Shown piece after piece: positions 7,138 through 17,004 of a stretch of DNA of 64,000 bases. Under the pieces are notes generated by a model. That model had not been told where the DNA came from, ran no database searches, and worked only from the letters and a program-made list of their open reading frames with translations. The stretch is taken from NCBI RefSeq assembly GCF_000971965.1, contig NZ_KQ040793.1:395296-459295 (forward strand), read 5' to 3'. The DNA is from Paenibacillus wulumuqiensis (GTDB lineage: Bacteria; Bacillota; Bacilli; Paenibacillales; Paenibacillaceae). Numbering within the stretch: position 1 is the stretch's first letter; each line of letters begins with the position of its first letter. Both the position numbers and the translations under genes were made by a program.

Positions 7138-8118
7138 TTAAGGCAGGACTTCTCCTCTTGCGCTTACATACAGACTATACCATTCTTCCCGGGTCATCAG
7201 CTCGGATTGGCGTTCGGCATCCTGACAGGCTTGAATCCGCTGCGGATTGGCCGTACCGATAATCGGCTGAATCATCGCCGGATGGCGCATCAGCCAGCCG
7301 AGCACAATCGCTTCGGGAGTTGTCTCCTTCTCATCCGCCAGCTGCTGTACGAGCCGGGCAGTCGCCTGGATATGCTCGGGTTCTTTGTCCACATTGCGAC
7401 CGGAGAATTTGCCCTGTGCGAGCGGCCCCCACGCCTGAAGCTGAATATGCTGTGTGCGGCAGTACTCCATCAGTCCCTCTGCAAAGTTGACTGACGTGCC
7501 GGCCGCCTGATTCACATGTACAACCTGATCGACAAAGTGCAGATGTCCCAGACTCATCTCCAGCTGATTCACTGCAAAGGAATCCGGTATCGCCTGCTGC
7601 AGGAAAGCGATCTGTGCAGCACTCATATTGGATACGCCAAAATAGCGTACTTTACCGGAAGCCTTGAGCGCAGCAAAAGCTTCAGCGACCTCTTCCGGTT
7701 CCACCAGCGGATCCGGGCGATGCAGCAGCAGTACATCCAGATACTCGGTGCCCAGGCGCTCCAGACTGCCATCGACCGAATTCAGAATATGTTCCCGCGA
7801 GAAATTAAAGCGGCCAGGCAGTTCATCGTCCTGCAGCTGAATCCCGCATTTGGACTGGATAACGATCTGTTCACGCAGTTCCGGACGGTTATGCAGCACA
7901 CGGCCGAATACCTGCTCGGCCTTACCTTTTGTATAAATATCCGCATGATCGAACATGGTAATGCCGATCGACAGTGCAGCATCCACCGCAGCTTCCGCTT
8001 CCTTAACATGCTCATCGGTAAATGGCGTCCGATCCCAGCCGCCTCCAAAAGGCATACATCCCAGGGCCAGACGGCTATTTGAAATTCCGCGCTGGGCCAG
8101 TGGCATAATCTTGGTCAT
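7138..8118 (-). CDS. Aldo/keto reductase, YdhF-like
   Basis: A 326-residue NADPH-dependent oxidoreductase of the aldo/keto reductase superfamily with the TIM-barrel layout. The catalytic tetrad is visible: Asp57 and Tyr62 in FDHADIY, Lys90 in IQSKCGI, and the His of LLLHRPDP. The C-terminal part has the cofactor-binding region (PIIGTANPQRI). It begins with a clear AGGAGGAAATACA site before ATG 8118 and forms its own unit with a strong terminator. The closest described group is the YdhF type of uncharacterised carbonyl reductases; the substrate cannot be read from the sequence. Confidence 0.93.
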   Translation of the reverse strand: MTKIMPLAQRGISNSRLALGCMPFGGGWDRTPFTDEHVKEAEAAVDAALSIGITMFDHADIYTKGKAEQVFGRVLHNRPELREQIVIQSKCGIQLQDDELPGRFNFSREHILNSVDGSLERLGTEYLDVLLLHRPDPLVEPEEVAEAFAALKASGKVRYFGVSNMSAAQIAFLQQAIPDSFAVNQLEMSLGHLHFVDQVVHVNQAAGTSVNFAEGLMEYCRTQHIQLQAWGPLAQGKFSGRNVDKEPEHIQATARLVQQLADEKETTPEAIVLGWLMRHPAMIQPIIGTANPQRIQACQDAERQSELMTREEWYSLYVSARGEVLP

Positions 8119-8285
8119 TGTATTTCCTCCTGTCTATGATAGCGCTCTTATTCCATCCTATATTCTCATAATTCCATCGGTGAGCACAAGCTATCGTATC
8201 ATTACCCATAAAACTGGCAGACAGGGCGTCTCCTTCTAAAATAAACCCATACCACTCCCCGACAAGTCACCGACTGGTGCGCAAC

Positions 8286-8320
8286 CAAAAAAGGAGCAGC
8301 CTCTGCATAGGCTGCTCCTT
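8286..8320 (-). terminator. Terminator of the CBM32-like protein gene
   Basis: Perfect 10-bp stem GGAGCAGCCT / AGGCTGCTCC with a 6-base loop, followed on the minus strand by TTTTTT. It lies 111 bases after the stop of the gene at 8432. Confidence 0.9.
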
Positions 8321-8431
8321 CTTACAAACGTACTTGTAGCATCTCATATTCCGTATTTCCATTTTCGCACTTTATATTATAGAGGGAACGGCACACTGAC
8401 TGCCACAGTTCTCTACCTCTACCTTCACTTT

Positions 8432-9433
8432 TTATTGATACAATTCAAATTCATTTACCACAACCTGAGTAGGACCGGAATTGCGGTTAATGATCAGTTT
8501 GTATGCTTTGTAAGCACTATCGTTGTCTACAGCGTAGATTTTCTTTTGGCCTGGCTCCCAACGCATGGAGGATTTCACTTCATGAATGACTTCTTCCCAC
8601 TCTTTGCCATCATTGGAGCCTACGAGCATCCAGGATACCGGAGCCGTCGGTTTGCTGGTTACCGCTATTGCATAACCTTTGATCACTTTTGGGCTGGAGA
8701 ACGTATAGGTCAGGGATGCATCCACATAACGCTGTGAATCGGATGTCCAGACACTGTCACTGCTCAGCGTATGATCAAACGCTTTCCAGGCGGACTCTGC
8801 ATTGACCGATGCCGTAGCTGTATCGCCGGCTGCCATAGTTGTGTTACCGGGCGTCGGTGATGGAGCACTCATTGCCGGGATTATATTGGTATTTCCATCA
8901 AACTGTGCCAGTTCCAGGTCATTGATTCCTACCCATTTGCTGCCGTTGTTGCCGGTGATGAACAGTGCATAACCGGAGTAAGCAACATCATTATCCACTT
9001 CAAAGGTACGTTTCTCACCTGGTGCCCAGCCGCTTTGATTGGACTGCTCATCGATCACGAGCCAGTTGCTGCCGATTTTGCCGGCGAACTGCCATTTTTT
9101 CGGTGCGTCTGCTGCATCATACGTATCTGCCTGTACTGTATATTTATTGACAACCTGCTTCTGGGTCAGTTCGTAAGACAGGCTGGACATGCCGCCTGCC
9201 GGTGCTCTCCAGTAGCTGTCGTCGGTTTCGTTATTGTCAAAAGCTCTCCAGGCTTCATAGCCTGTTTCTTCTACACTGGCTTTGGCTGTACCATTGCTGC
9301 CAACACTGCTGCTTAGTGTTGGTACGATATCCCCACCGTATTGCAATGCATGCACTGTTCCACCTTGAAAGACAGTCCCCAGAAACAATGCGCCAGCCAG
9401 TACCATTCCATTTTTAAAAGTAAGCAATCCCAT
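8432..9433 (-). CDS. Secreted protein with two F5/8 type C (CBM32-like) domains
   Basis: A 333-residue protein with an N-terminal hydrophobic signal peptide of about 29 residues. The rest is two repeats of a discoidin-like beta-sandwich: residues about 38-178 (ASVEETGYEAWRAFDNNET, then YWRAP, ending GINDLELAQFDG) and about 190-333 (ATASVNAESAWKAFDHTLSS, then VWTSD, ending VVVNEFELYQ). The AFD-x-W pattern is typical of the fold that binds sugars. There is no catalytic domain, so it is probably an exported carbohydrate- or surface-binding protein. AAAGGAGAG precedes the ATG. It fits the polysaccharide theme of the window. Confidence 0.85.
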   Translation of the reverse strand: MGLLTFKNGMVLAGALFLGTVFQGGTVHALQYGGDIVPTLSSSVGSNGTAKASVEETGYEAWRAFDNNETDDSYWRAPAGGMSSLSYELTQKQVVNKYTVQADTYDAADAPKKWQFAGKIGSNWLVIDEQSNQSGWAPGEKRTFEVDNDVAYSGYALFITGNNGSKWVGINDLELAQFDGNTNIIPAMSAPSPTPGNTTMAAGDTATASVNAESAWKAFDHTLSSDSVWTSDSQRYVDASLTYTFSSPKVIKGYAIAVTSKPTAPVSWMLVGSNDGKEWEEVIHEVKSSMRWEPGQKKIYAVDNDSAYKAYKLIINRNSGPTQVVVNEFELYQ

Positions 9434-10090
9434 TTTAAATCTCTCCTTTTGAATTCAATCGTTCTTTATATTTGTGGTAAAGCGGATGGGATAGCTTTCT
9501 GTAGAAGAGCAATACATCATCGAGTACCAATTACAGTTCCACTCCCATAGAACCGTCTGAGTCTGAAGATTGATGATACTGTCTACATCCATTTCTCCCC
9601 AAAAAATGAATGAATATTTCCCTGACGGTTAAATAACCATATTTTAGATTGTTGACTCACTTGATTACATATTATTTTATAATTTTCCAATTTATTTTTA
9701 CTTTTTTTGAATCCCTGCTTTTTCGCCTTCAAGCAGGGCAGTCTCCTCCTTCCATGCAAAGTTTCCAGAAAATACGGGTTTCACAGTTGTTAGGTGCACT
9801 GGAGAGAACTATGTAGAAGTCTCTGCCCATCAATAGAGGACAATTCTTACTGCGATCCCTATATATTTCTAATAAAAAGTATTTATGGATAAATTCTACA
9901 TCCATCTACTCAAATTGAGATGATGCGAATTGCTCATTTATCTTTTTTTACGTTTTTTGCCTTTAAATGACGGAATATGGCCGAATATCAGGTGTTTTTA
10001 TTCGCTATTTCCTCCTTATTTTCTTTACGATGCTTTTCATATGACTTTTTTCGACATGTAATATGCATTTTTATGTAAAAATTCATATAA
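9434..10090. other. Non-coding stretch upstream of the CBM32-like gene
   Basis: About 650 bases with no convincing gene. A hairpin (CCCTGCTT / AAGCAGGG, about 9712-9738) lacks a U tail on either strand. A minus-strand ORF of 45 codons at 9455-9592 (starting MDVDSIINLQTQTVLWEWNC) has GGGGAG only 2 bases before its ATG and is doubtful. Confidence 0.4.
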
Positions 10091-10130
10091 GAAAAAGGAC
10101 CAATCCGCCCAGGGATATGGTCCTTTTCTT
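10091..10130 (-). terminator. Terminator of the lipoprotein gene
   Basis: GGACCA, a 15-base loop and TGGTCC followed on the minus strand by TTTTTCTT, 32 bases after the stop of the lipoprotein gene. Confidence 0.85.
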
Positions 10131-10161
10131 TATTATTATATGGTTTTGCATAAATGTGAAC

Positions 10162-11661
10162 TTATTTACGGTGTACAGTAAAGCCATTTCCTTCGGAAGT
10201 CACGGTTGCACCCAGGATTCCAGCTACCGAACGCAGGGGTACATAGACCTTGCCTTTGACATTAATCACTTTGGAAGACAGTGTCTGGGTCTGTCCATCC
10301 ACTACCGCCTGGTTGGAGTTCAGCTTCAGTACAGTTACCGCGCCAGTAATATCGTCGGTCAGGGTGAGCTGCTTGGCGGAGGCATTCCATTCCATTTTGG
10401 CATCCAGCGCTTCAGCCAGATCCTTGGCCGGAACCAGGGTTACACGGTTGCGGGTAATAATATCGTCATGGTCGCCATAGTCTCCGAAATAAGCCGTTTT
10501 CTCGGTAATGCCATTCATGTTGTTCAGCAGCATGTACAGTGGAGATGTCTCTTCAAAGTTACGCAGGAACGTACCTGGCGTAGTCTTCTCGGACACCTGC
10601 AGTACGCCGCCTGCAGTATCTACCGGATCGGCAGTAACGTTACCGTTGATATTCCACGATTCACTTGCTGTCGTAATACGGATCGAGCTAAATGGTGTAT
10701 ATTCCGTATCCGGCAGTGCAATCGTCAACTCCATGGACTGCTTGCGGATATACATGTCCTTGTCAAAATACACATCGGTGCTGACACGGGTATTCGGACC
10801 GAATACGGTATTGAATTCAGGCGATTCCTGCAGCTCAGCCAGCTGGCTGTCATATTCTTTGAGAGCGAGTGTGAGCATTTTGCTGATTTCCTTGTATCCG
10901 TTATTTACAAATTTCTCTCTGCTGCCCATCGAATCCAGCGATGATTGGTCACCGGCTTTTTTGAGAGTAGAGGCCATAAAGTCATAGAAGGTACCGATCA
11001 GCTGACGCATTCCCTGCTCATCCTGCGAGATGCTGCTCAGAAACGGTTTAACGAGTGTGATTAATTCCTGTCCTGTCAGCTCTACATGCAGCTGGGTCAG
11101 ATCAAGATTCTCACCATATACCTCCTGCTGTACGGAACTCACCGAGATATCGGATGGGTTCGGCAGATGAGTGTACAGGAAAGAGATAATCTGTTTGGCA
11201 AATTCCTGTTCTTCTCCCTGGAGGGAAGTGGTGGCAAAGCTGCCGCTCAGCCCGGACAAGCCGGTCATCGAATCATTAAGGGCAAAAGATATGTATATTG
11301 GCTGTTTGGCGCCCTGCAGATCGATGGTCATTCCTTTGTCATCCAGATAGAGGTGATATGGCAGTTGTTGTCCGCTGTATTGTACGGCACCTTTTACGGA
11401 GATCTTGCCGTCTGCCTGAAGTTTGGCACTGTCAATATTCAGCTGCAGCGAATTCAGGATGGTAGCCATCTTGATGTCATCTGCACTGGCTGTACTGGAA
11501 GGTGTCAACTGAACCGACAGCGTCTGACTGGATTCCATTGATTTGACATCCAGATTGCGGATCATGGCATTTTTGATATCCAGATTCCCAACCGCCTGAC
11601 AACCGGACAGTACGATTAACAACAGTACCAGTGGAAGCGTAATCCATAATTTCCTTTTCAT
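10162..11661 (-). CDS. Lipoprotein with C-terminal copper amine oxidase-like domain
   Basis: A 499-residue exported lipoprotein. The start MKRKLWITLP at 11661 is chosen because AAAGGGGATTAATC precedes it; the frame is open 12 codons further. The signal peptide ends in the lipobox LSGC (Cys about residue 21). The middle (residues about 40-380) shows no family I can name. The last 110 residues match the copper amine oxidase N-terminal-like domain (PF07833): TLVPAKDLAEALDAKMEWN and VYVPLRSVAGILGATV. In Paenibacillaceae this domain is a common cell-surface module. The molecular role is unknown. Confidence 0.88.
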   Translation of the reverse strand: MKRKLWITLPLVLLLIVLSGCQAVGNLDIKNAMIRNLDVKSMESSQTLSVQLTPSSTASADDIKMATILNSLQLNIDSAKLQADGKISVKGAVQYSGQQLPYHLYLDDKGMTIDLQGAKQPIYISFALNDSMTGLSGLSGSFATTSLQGEEQEFAKQIISFLYTHLPNPSDISVSSVQQEVYGENLDLTQLHVELTGQELITLVKPFLSSISQDEQGMRQLIGTFYDFMASTLKKAGDQSSLDSMGSREKFVNNGYKEISKMLTLALKEYDSQLAELQESPEFNTVFGPNTRVSTDVYFDKDMYIRKQSMELTIALPDTEYTPFSSIRITTASESWNINGNVTADPVDTAGGVLQVSEKTTPGTFLRNFEETSPLYMLLNNMNGITEKTAYFGDYGDHDDIITRNRVTLVPAKDLAEALDAKMEWNASAKQLTLTDDITGAVTVLKLNSNQAVVDGQTQTLSSKVINVKGKVYVPLRSVAGILGATVTSEGNGFTVHRK

Positions 11662-11881
11662 GATTAATCCCCTTTCGTATTCGGAATTCCTTTCCATTAT
11701 CCCAGCTTGCCAACCATTTGTAAAATAACACTGTAATTTTATGTAAATATGGATGTATAATATTTAGCTATCCGTACTGCTTGCTGTGCCTTGCGGGAGA
11801 GCGAATATGGTACAATACAGCCTGATAGCTGGTGCAGCTGATAATAAGGCAAGATCAATAGACAAGCTGGAGGAATCATCC

Positions 11882-12358
11882 ATGATAAAAAATGAAAAGA
11901 TCAAAGCATCCGAAGTGCATCTGACCGGCCTGAACGGTGAAGATCTCGGGATTATGCCGACGAACGAAGCGCTGCAGATGGCTAAGCAGCTAAAGGTCGA
12001 TTTGGTATGCAATTCGCTATTCAGCAGCCCGCCGCCCTGTCAGCTGATCGCTGCCGGAGCCGCCAAACAGAACAAACAGCAGGCTGCCAAAAGCGACCGC
12101 CCGGCCAAGGTCAAAGAAATTCGTCTTACTGCCAATATCGAAGATCATGATTATGAAACCAAGAAAAATCAGGCACTGCGCATCCTGCAATCCGGCAATG
12201 CTGTCCTGCTCGTCGTCAAAACCCAGGGCAGCAAGGAAGCCGCCAAAGCCAAATCGATTATCGAAGACCTGCTCCGCGATCTCAAGGAAGTCGGCAAACC
12301 ACAGACCGGCATTCAGGTCAGCGGCAAACAATCCATGGTACAGGTCGATCCGGTATAA
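11882..12358 (+). CDS. Divergent IF3-like protein (second infC type)
   Basis: A 158-residue protein with both IF3 domains in order. The N-terminal domain begins MIKNEKIKASEVHLTGLNGE, then LGIMPTNEALQMAKQLKVDL; a basic linker rich in Lys and Gln follows; the C-terminal domain has VKEIRLTANIEDHDYETKKN and ends GKQSMVQVDPV. It is shorter than usual IF3 (about 170-180). The RNA-contacting stretch normally like VRFRGRE reads VKTQGSK here, so key arginines are lost. The real infC is normally followed by rpmI-rplT, absent here, which marks this as a paralogue. GGAGG lies 8 bases before ATG 11882. It may bind ribosomes in a modified way; that is inference. Confidence 0.88.
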   Translation: MIKNEKIKASEVHLTGLNGEDLGIMPTNEALQMAKQLKVDLVCNSLFSSPPPCQLIAAGAAKQNKQQAAKSDRPAKVKEIRLTANIEDHDYETKKNQALRILQSGNAVLLVVKTQGSKEAAKAKSIIEDLLRDLKEVGKPQTGIQVSGKQSMVQVDPV

Positions 12359-12391
12359 CTTCGTAACGTTATAACGCCAAAAAAGACATAC

Positions 12392-12434
12392 AAAAAGAGG
12401 AGCACCCGAATGATCGCGGGGTGCTCCTCTTTTT
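12392..12434. terminator. Bidirectional terminator between IF3-like gene and hybrid kinase
   Basis: An 11-bp perfect stem (GAGGAGCACCC / GGGTGCTCCTC) with A-run on the left and T-run on the right, so it can serve both convergent genes. Confidence 0.93.
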
Positions 12435-12482
12435 ATCTCTTATCCATCCGTTTGCTGCCACATTAGATTCCGTCTCTGATCC

Positions 12483-15400
12483 TTACAGCTGCGGATCACT
12501 GACCGGGCGCCGCAAGCGGATAATGGCCGCACTCTCCTGCAGCACCCGCTGCAGCTCGGAACCCATAATCGGTTTGCTGACAAAATTATGCATGCCTGCA
12601 GCCAGGCAGCGCTCTCTGTCTTCATGACGGGCAAATGCTGTTACTCCAATAATCAGAGGGGTCTGTTCATCCGTAAAATGATTCCGGATTACTTCGGAAG
12701 CTTCCAGTCCGTTCATGCCCGGCATCTGTACATCCATAAAGATCAGATCATACGTCCTAGTCATGCAGGCCTGTACCGCCTCTTCCCCGTTCATGACCAG
12801 ATCTGCCGTATAGCCTTCCCGCTGCAGCATGGATAGCAGAACCCGCTGATTGGACGGATGATCTTCGGCAATCAATATGCGCAGCTCCGGCATATCCGCC
12901 GCCATACTGGCGACAGCTGCCCTGGCAGTCTGACCGCCGGCATGAATACTCACCGACTGCTGTTCATCCGATTTCTCCTGCTGATCGGCGGTGACGCTGC
13001 CCAGCTTGAGTACGAATCGGAACATCGCACCCTGGTTCTCCTCGCTGATGACGCCGATGCTGCCATCCATCAGCTCCACCAGCTTTTTGCAAATGGATAA
13101 TCCAAGCCCGGTGCCGCCATACTTGCGGTTCCAGACCGGATGCAGCTGGGAGAACGGCTGGAACAGCAGATGCTGCTGATGAAGAGCAATGCCAATACCG
13201 GTATCCTGTACAGCAAATTCAAGCCAGATTTCCTCGGGATTATCACTTTGTCCCTCAGAGCGCTCCAGCGCACGAACCGATACCTTGATCTGTCCCTGCT
13301 CGGTGAATTTCACTGCATTCCCTACCAGATTGATCAGAATCTGGCGAATTCGTCCGGAATCGCCGACCAGCACTTCCGGTACTTCGGGAGCAATCTCGAC
13401 AGTGAGTTCGGTCCCCTTCTCGGAAGCTCTCATCAGGAACAGATCTGCAACAGAATCGAGTACTCTCGATGCCTCGAACGGTTCTGGTTCCAGTGTCAGC
13501 ATGCCGGCTTCGGCCTTGCTGAAGTCCAGTATTTCATTGAGCAGCTGCAGCAGCGTTTCACTGCTGTTCATTACAATTTCCAGATAGCTGCGCTGCTGCT
13601 CATCCAGCTCCGTATCGGCCAACAGACCGGTCATGCCCATAATACCGTTCATCGGTGTACGCAGCTCATGGCTCATCACGGACAGGAATTCCGATTTGGC
13701 CCGGTCTGCCTTTTCGGCGGATTCCTTGGCACGCAGAATCTCCTTCTCATCCGTAATATCCCGGAAGACGATAACCGTCCCGCGATATTCGCCCTGCTCG
13801 TACACCGGTGTCACCCGATAAGTGGCAAGGAAGCTCGAACCGTCGTTTTTCCAAAAAATTGTCTCCTGTGCCTGATGAGGGGACCCCTGCTTGATCGCCT
13901 GGATAATCGCCGATTGTTCATTCAGGATGTCCACATCATAGAGCGCCTGATTCCAGCCATGAGCATTATAAAGACCCTGCCCTTCCTGCTGATGCATCGT
14001 CAGCCCCAGCATTTCCGCACCGGCCCGGTTGATGAAAATGCCGTGACCTTCCGCATCCACACTGAATATGCCTTCCGAGACCGAATCGAGGATGAGCGCA
14101 CGTTCATTGCCCAGCTTCTCGATCTGGCTGATATACTGCTTGAGCTTGGTTGTCTCGGTAATAATACCGTACAATCCGATAACCTCGGTATCCGCCATAA
14201 TCGGCACATTGATAACGTCCGCCGGGAAAAAGGAACCGTCTTTGCGCGGCACCGAAATCTCGTACGTCTGCGGAACACCGCGCGCCGCCATCCGGGCGTG
14301 ATGAGTGATTTTGTCCAGGTCCTCCGCCGAGAAGAAGCTGAAAATCCGGCGTCCGATCAATTCATGACGGGAGAAGCCGGTAATCTCCTCCAGACTACTG
14401 TTGACCGACAGGAAATGTCCTTTGAGATCCATTGCACATACGCCCGATGGATTGTTCTCAAATAAGGAACGGTAGCGATATTCACTGTCACGCAGCACCA
14501 TTTCCAGATATTTGCGCTCCGTAATATCACGGGAGACAGAGGTGTAACCGTAGCTGCCTTCCTGCTCGTTATAGGCGTACCGGCTGACCGTCTCGAACCA
14601 GATATAATGGCCCTTTTTGTGCCGATAGCGGAAGATGATCGTATCATGCTGGCTGCCTTTGCCTTTGATTTCTTCGAGGAAGCAGCGTGCCTTGTCGACA
14701 TCTTCCGGGTGCAGGAGTTCATAGCATGAACGACCGATCAGCTCTTCGGGTTCATAACCGAGAATAATCATGCTGGCCGGTGATACATAACGGAACGTGA
14801 ATTCCTGATCATCATAATGCCGGGAAATCATATCGAGTGAATTTTCCGTGATCAGACGGTAATTATGCTCACTCTGCCGGAGCTGCTCACTCATCTGATG
14901 GCCGGCGGTTACGTCCTGCACGATGCCGATAATTTGCAGCGGCTGGCCGCTGACTTTGTCGGTAATCACTTCCCAGTAAGCCTGCACGACTTTTTGTATA
15001 TCACCGGGCAGTACAATCCGGTAAAGGGCTTCTCCACTGGTACCGTCACGAACCGCATCCAGAATACATTTCATGACCCGTTCGGCATCGTCCGGATGAA
15101 TGGTGGACATATACGAATCGGTATTCAGCTCCACCGGTTTCATTACATTGCCAAAGATCCGCCGGATGTCTCTGGAGAAATGAATCCGATTATTGACCAT
15201 ATCCCAATCCCAGGCACCGATCTGGGCCAGTTTGTGGGCACGGGAGATAATATCTTCCTGGGCTTTGCGCTTGGTTACATCCTGCGCAATACTGAGAATT
15301 CGCTCCACTTCGCCGCTTGCATTATGCATCGTCTGGGTAAAGACCTCGATCCACAGATAATGCCCTTCTTTATGTCTGGCCCGGCGAATAAATGTTTTGC

Positions 15401-15953
15401 TGTCATTATACATATGGCCCGGCTTGAGCATATCCTGGGCGTCCTGCTCATGGTAATACTCCATCCGCTTGGAATTCATAACTTCATACGGCTCGTAGCC
15501 GAGCACTTTTTTGATCGAAGGCGATACGTAGTTGATCGTACCGTCCGGCAAGCTGACCGATATCATACTGGATGAATTGCGAGCGACCATCGTATACAGG
15601 TCTTCCTCTTCCCGATCGGCAATTTCACTGGCATAGAGCACCAGATACTCCATATCCTGCTCCGGTACATCCGGATAGCGCGACACTTGCAGGGATAACC
15701 AGATCGTATTCTGGTCGCGCCGCATCAGACGCCGCTCCAATATGTCGTTCTGCTGCTGATACAGCCAGCTGTCCGCCAGCTTCTGTATATTCAAAAACTG
15801 CTTCAGCTCGTCCTCTTCATAATCCAGTAACCGGCAAAAAGCGGGATTGACCTGCAGACATTCACCCTGAGGCGAGAAGACTGCAATCCCTTGCGGGGTA
15901 TGCTTGTATACATGCGCTAGTAAGGACATGCCTGGTGCAGATGAGATATCCAC
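12483..15953 (-). CDS. Hybrid sensor histidine kinase with six PAS domains and a receiver
   Basis: A 1156-residue protein without membrane segments. Six PAS domains begin near residues 12, 121, 232, 365, 490 and 612, several followed by PAC motifs such as YTSVSRDITERKYLEM. Then come a coiled link, the dimerisation domain with SHELRTPMNGIMG (phospho-His about 760), an ATPase domain with NAVKFTEQG, DTGIGIA and GTGLGLSI, and a receiver at about 1020-1140 with EDHPSNQ and the phospho-acceptor in IFMDVQMPGMNG (about 1073). Being cytoplasmic, it should sense small molecules, redox or light through PAS pockets and pass phosphate to an Hpt protein or response regulator not in the window. Confidence 0.95.
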   Translation of the reverse strand: MDISSAPGMSLLAHVYKHTPQGIAVFSPQGECLQVNPAFCRLLDYEEDELKQFLNIQKLADSWLYQQQNDILERRLMRRDQNTIWLSLQVSRYPDVPEQDMEYLVLYASEIADREEEDLYTMVARNSSSMISVSLPDGTINYVSPSIKKVLGYEPYEVMNSKRMEYYHEQDAQDMLKPGHMYNDSKTFIRRARHKEGHYLWIEVFTQTMHNASGEVERILSIAQDVTKRKAQEDIISRAHKLAQIGAWDWDMVNNRIHFSRDIRRIFGNVMKPVELNTDSYMSTIHPDDAERVMKCILDAVRDGTSGEALYRIVLPGDIQKVVQAYWEVITDKVSGQPLQIIGIVQDVTAGHQMSEQLRQSEHNYRLITENSLDMISRHYDDQEFTFRYVSPASMIILGYEPEELIGRSCYELLHPEDVDKARCFLEEIKGKGSQHDTIIFRYRHKKGHYIWFETVSRYAYNEQEGSYGYTSVSRDITERKYLEMVLRDSEYRYRSLFENNPSGVCAMDLKGHFLSVNSSLEEITGFSRHELIGRRIFSFFSAEDLDKITHHARMAARGVPQTYEISVPRKDGSFFPADVINVPIMADTEVIGLYGIITETTKLKQYISQIEKLGNERALILDSVSEGIFSVDAEGHGIFINRAGAEMLGLTMHQQEGQGLYNAHGWNQALYDVDILNEQSAIIQAIKQGSPHQAQETIFWKNDGSSFLATYRVTPVYEQGEYRGTVIVFRDITDEKEILRAKESAEKADRAKSEFLSVMSHELRTPMNGIMGMTGLLADTELDEQQRSYLEIVMNSSETLLQLLNEILDFSKAEAGMLTLEPEPFEASRVLDSVADLFLMRASEKGTELTVEIAPEVPEVLVGDSGRIRQILINLVGNAVKFTEQGQIKVSVRALERSEGQSDNPEEIWLEFAVQDTGIGIALHQQHLLFQPFSQLHPVWNRKYGGTGLGLSICKKLVELMDGSIGVISEENQGAMFRFVLKLGSVTADQQEKSDEQQSVSIHAGGQTARAAVASMAADMPELRILIAEDHPSNQRVLLSMLQREGYTADLVMNGEEAVQACMTRTYDLIFMDVQMPGMNGLEASEVIRNHFTDEQTPLIIGVTAFARHEDRERCLAAGMHNFVSKPIMGSELQRVLQESAAIIRLRRPVSDPQL

Positions 15954-16086
15954 GAACCAATCCTCCTTTGATTAATATGTCCTGAACGTAGTGCACGGTC
16001 AGCTGCTTGTCATTGCAGACCCTGTCAGCTGCTGCGATAGGCTGATAAACCCGTCAGCTTGCTTCGGCAGACTAACAGTCAAATAT

Positions 16087-17004
16087 TCAGACTGCCCGGT
16101 CTTTGCAGATTTCACGGAAGTTGCACTCCTTGCATTTGCGCGGAGATGGCATTGCGGTGAAATAAGACTCCGGCTTGGGCCGGTTATAATAATCATCATC
16201 CAGACAGGAGCGCATCTCCTCGATGTACCTGCCGATGTTTTGTTCGACTTTGACGATATCTTCACGGGTAACGCTGTATTCCTGATGCTCTCCCGTAACC
16301 AGATATTCCACCCGGATCTGGATATTTTCCAGGGGCATATTGTATTTTTCCTGAACATACGAAGCGTACAGGTACAGCTGGTCGGAGAAGTCATCTTCGC
16401 GGCCGGTTTTCCAGTCCACAATGACAACTGTGCCATCTTCTTTGCGATACAATAAGTCCATTTTGACATACACTTTGGTGTCGAACAGAATCATCGTATC
16501 CCATTTCTCGATTTCCAGAATATTCACCCGGCTGCCGGTAATCTCCTGCCAGGTCTTGTTATGATAAAGGTGACGCACGCACTCTTCCTGCCGCTGCTTG
16601 ATGGTAGCAATGCGGCTGTTAAGGGTATCGTCGCCATAATAGATTTCGGACAGCATCATATGATGCTTGGGATTGCGCATCCAGCCTTCCAGGTCGCGTG
16701 ACTGTATATACGCGTCGTTGAGCAGCTTGCGCATCGTAGTATCCAGGAACTCGGGCCGCGGCGAACTTTTGGATTCGTCCCACTGCCGCAGCGCCGATTC
16801 GCACATCCGGTGCGCCAGATCGCCAAACAGCAGATAGAAATTGCGCAGCTGCTTCAGCCGGTAGGCCTGCACCTGCTCTTCCGAACCGAGCTTTTCATTC
16901 CAGCCGTTATGGGAACCGTAATAGTGAAAGTAATATTTACGAAGACATTCATCAAACATATTGGCCCTGGACTGTGAGTAGGACCATTGCGGGTATTTTG
17001 CCAT
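16087..17004 (-). CDS. PD-(D/E)XK nuclease family protein with Cas4/AddB-like iron-sulfur cysteines
   Basis: A 305-residue protein. The start is ATG 17004 (AAAGG 9 bases before), giving MAKYPQWSYSQSRANMFDEC; the frame is open upstream but no ribosome site supports that. The core motif VIVDWKTGREDDFSDQLYLY holds the Asp and the D-x-K pair of the nuclease fold. One Cys at 20 and three at 291, 294 and 300 (CKECNFREIC) match the four-cysteine iron-sulfur layout of Cas4 and AddB. No cas, add or helicase gene is adjacent, so it is a stand-alone nuclease, probably in DNA repair or processing. Confidence 0.85.
   Translation of the reverse strand: MAKYPQWSYSQSRANMFDECLRKYYFHYYGSHNGWNEKLGSEEQVQAYRLKQLRNFYLLFGDLAHRMCESALRQWDESKSSPRPEFLDTTMRKLLNDAYIQSRDLEGWMRNPKHHMMLSEIYYGDDTLNSRIATIKQRQEECVRHLYHNKTWQEITGSRVNILEIEKWDTMILFDTKVYVKMDLLYRKEDGTVVIVDWKTGREDDFSDQLYLYASYVQEKYNMPLENIQIRVEYLVTGEHQEYSVTREDIVKVEQNIGRYIEEMRSCLDDDYYNRPKPESYFTAMPSPRKCKECNFREICKDRAV

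Noticed and set aside
9455..9592. 45-codon minus-strand ORF before the CBM32-like gene
   Set aside because: GGGGAG is only 2 bases from its ATG and the sequence resembles no family; kept only as a remark on the gap.
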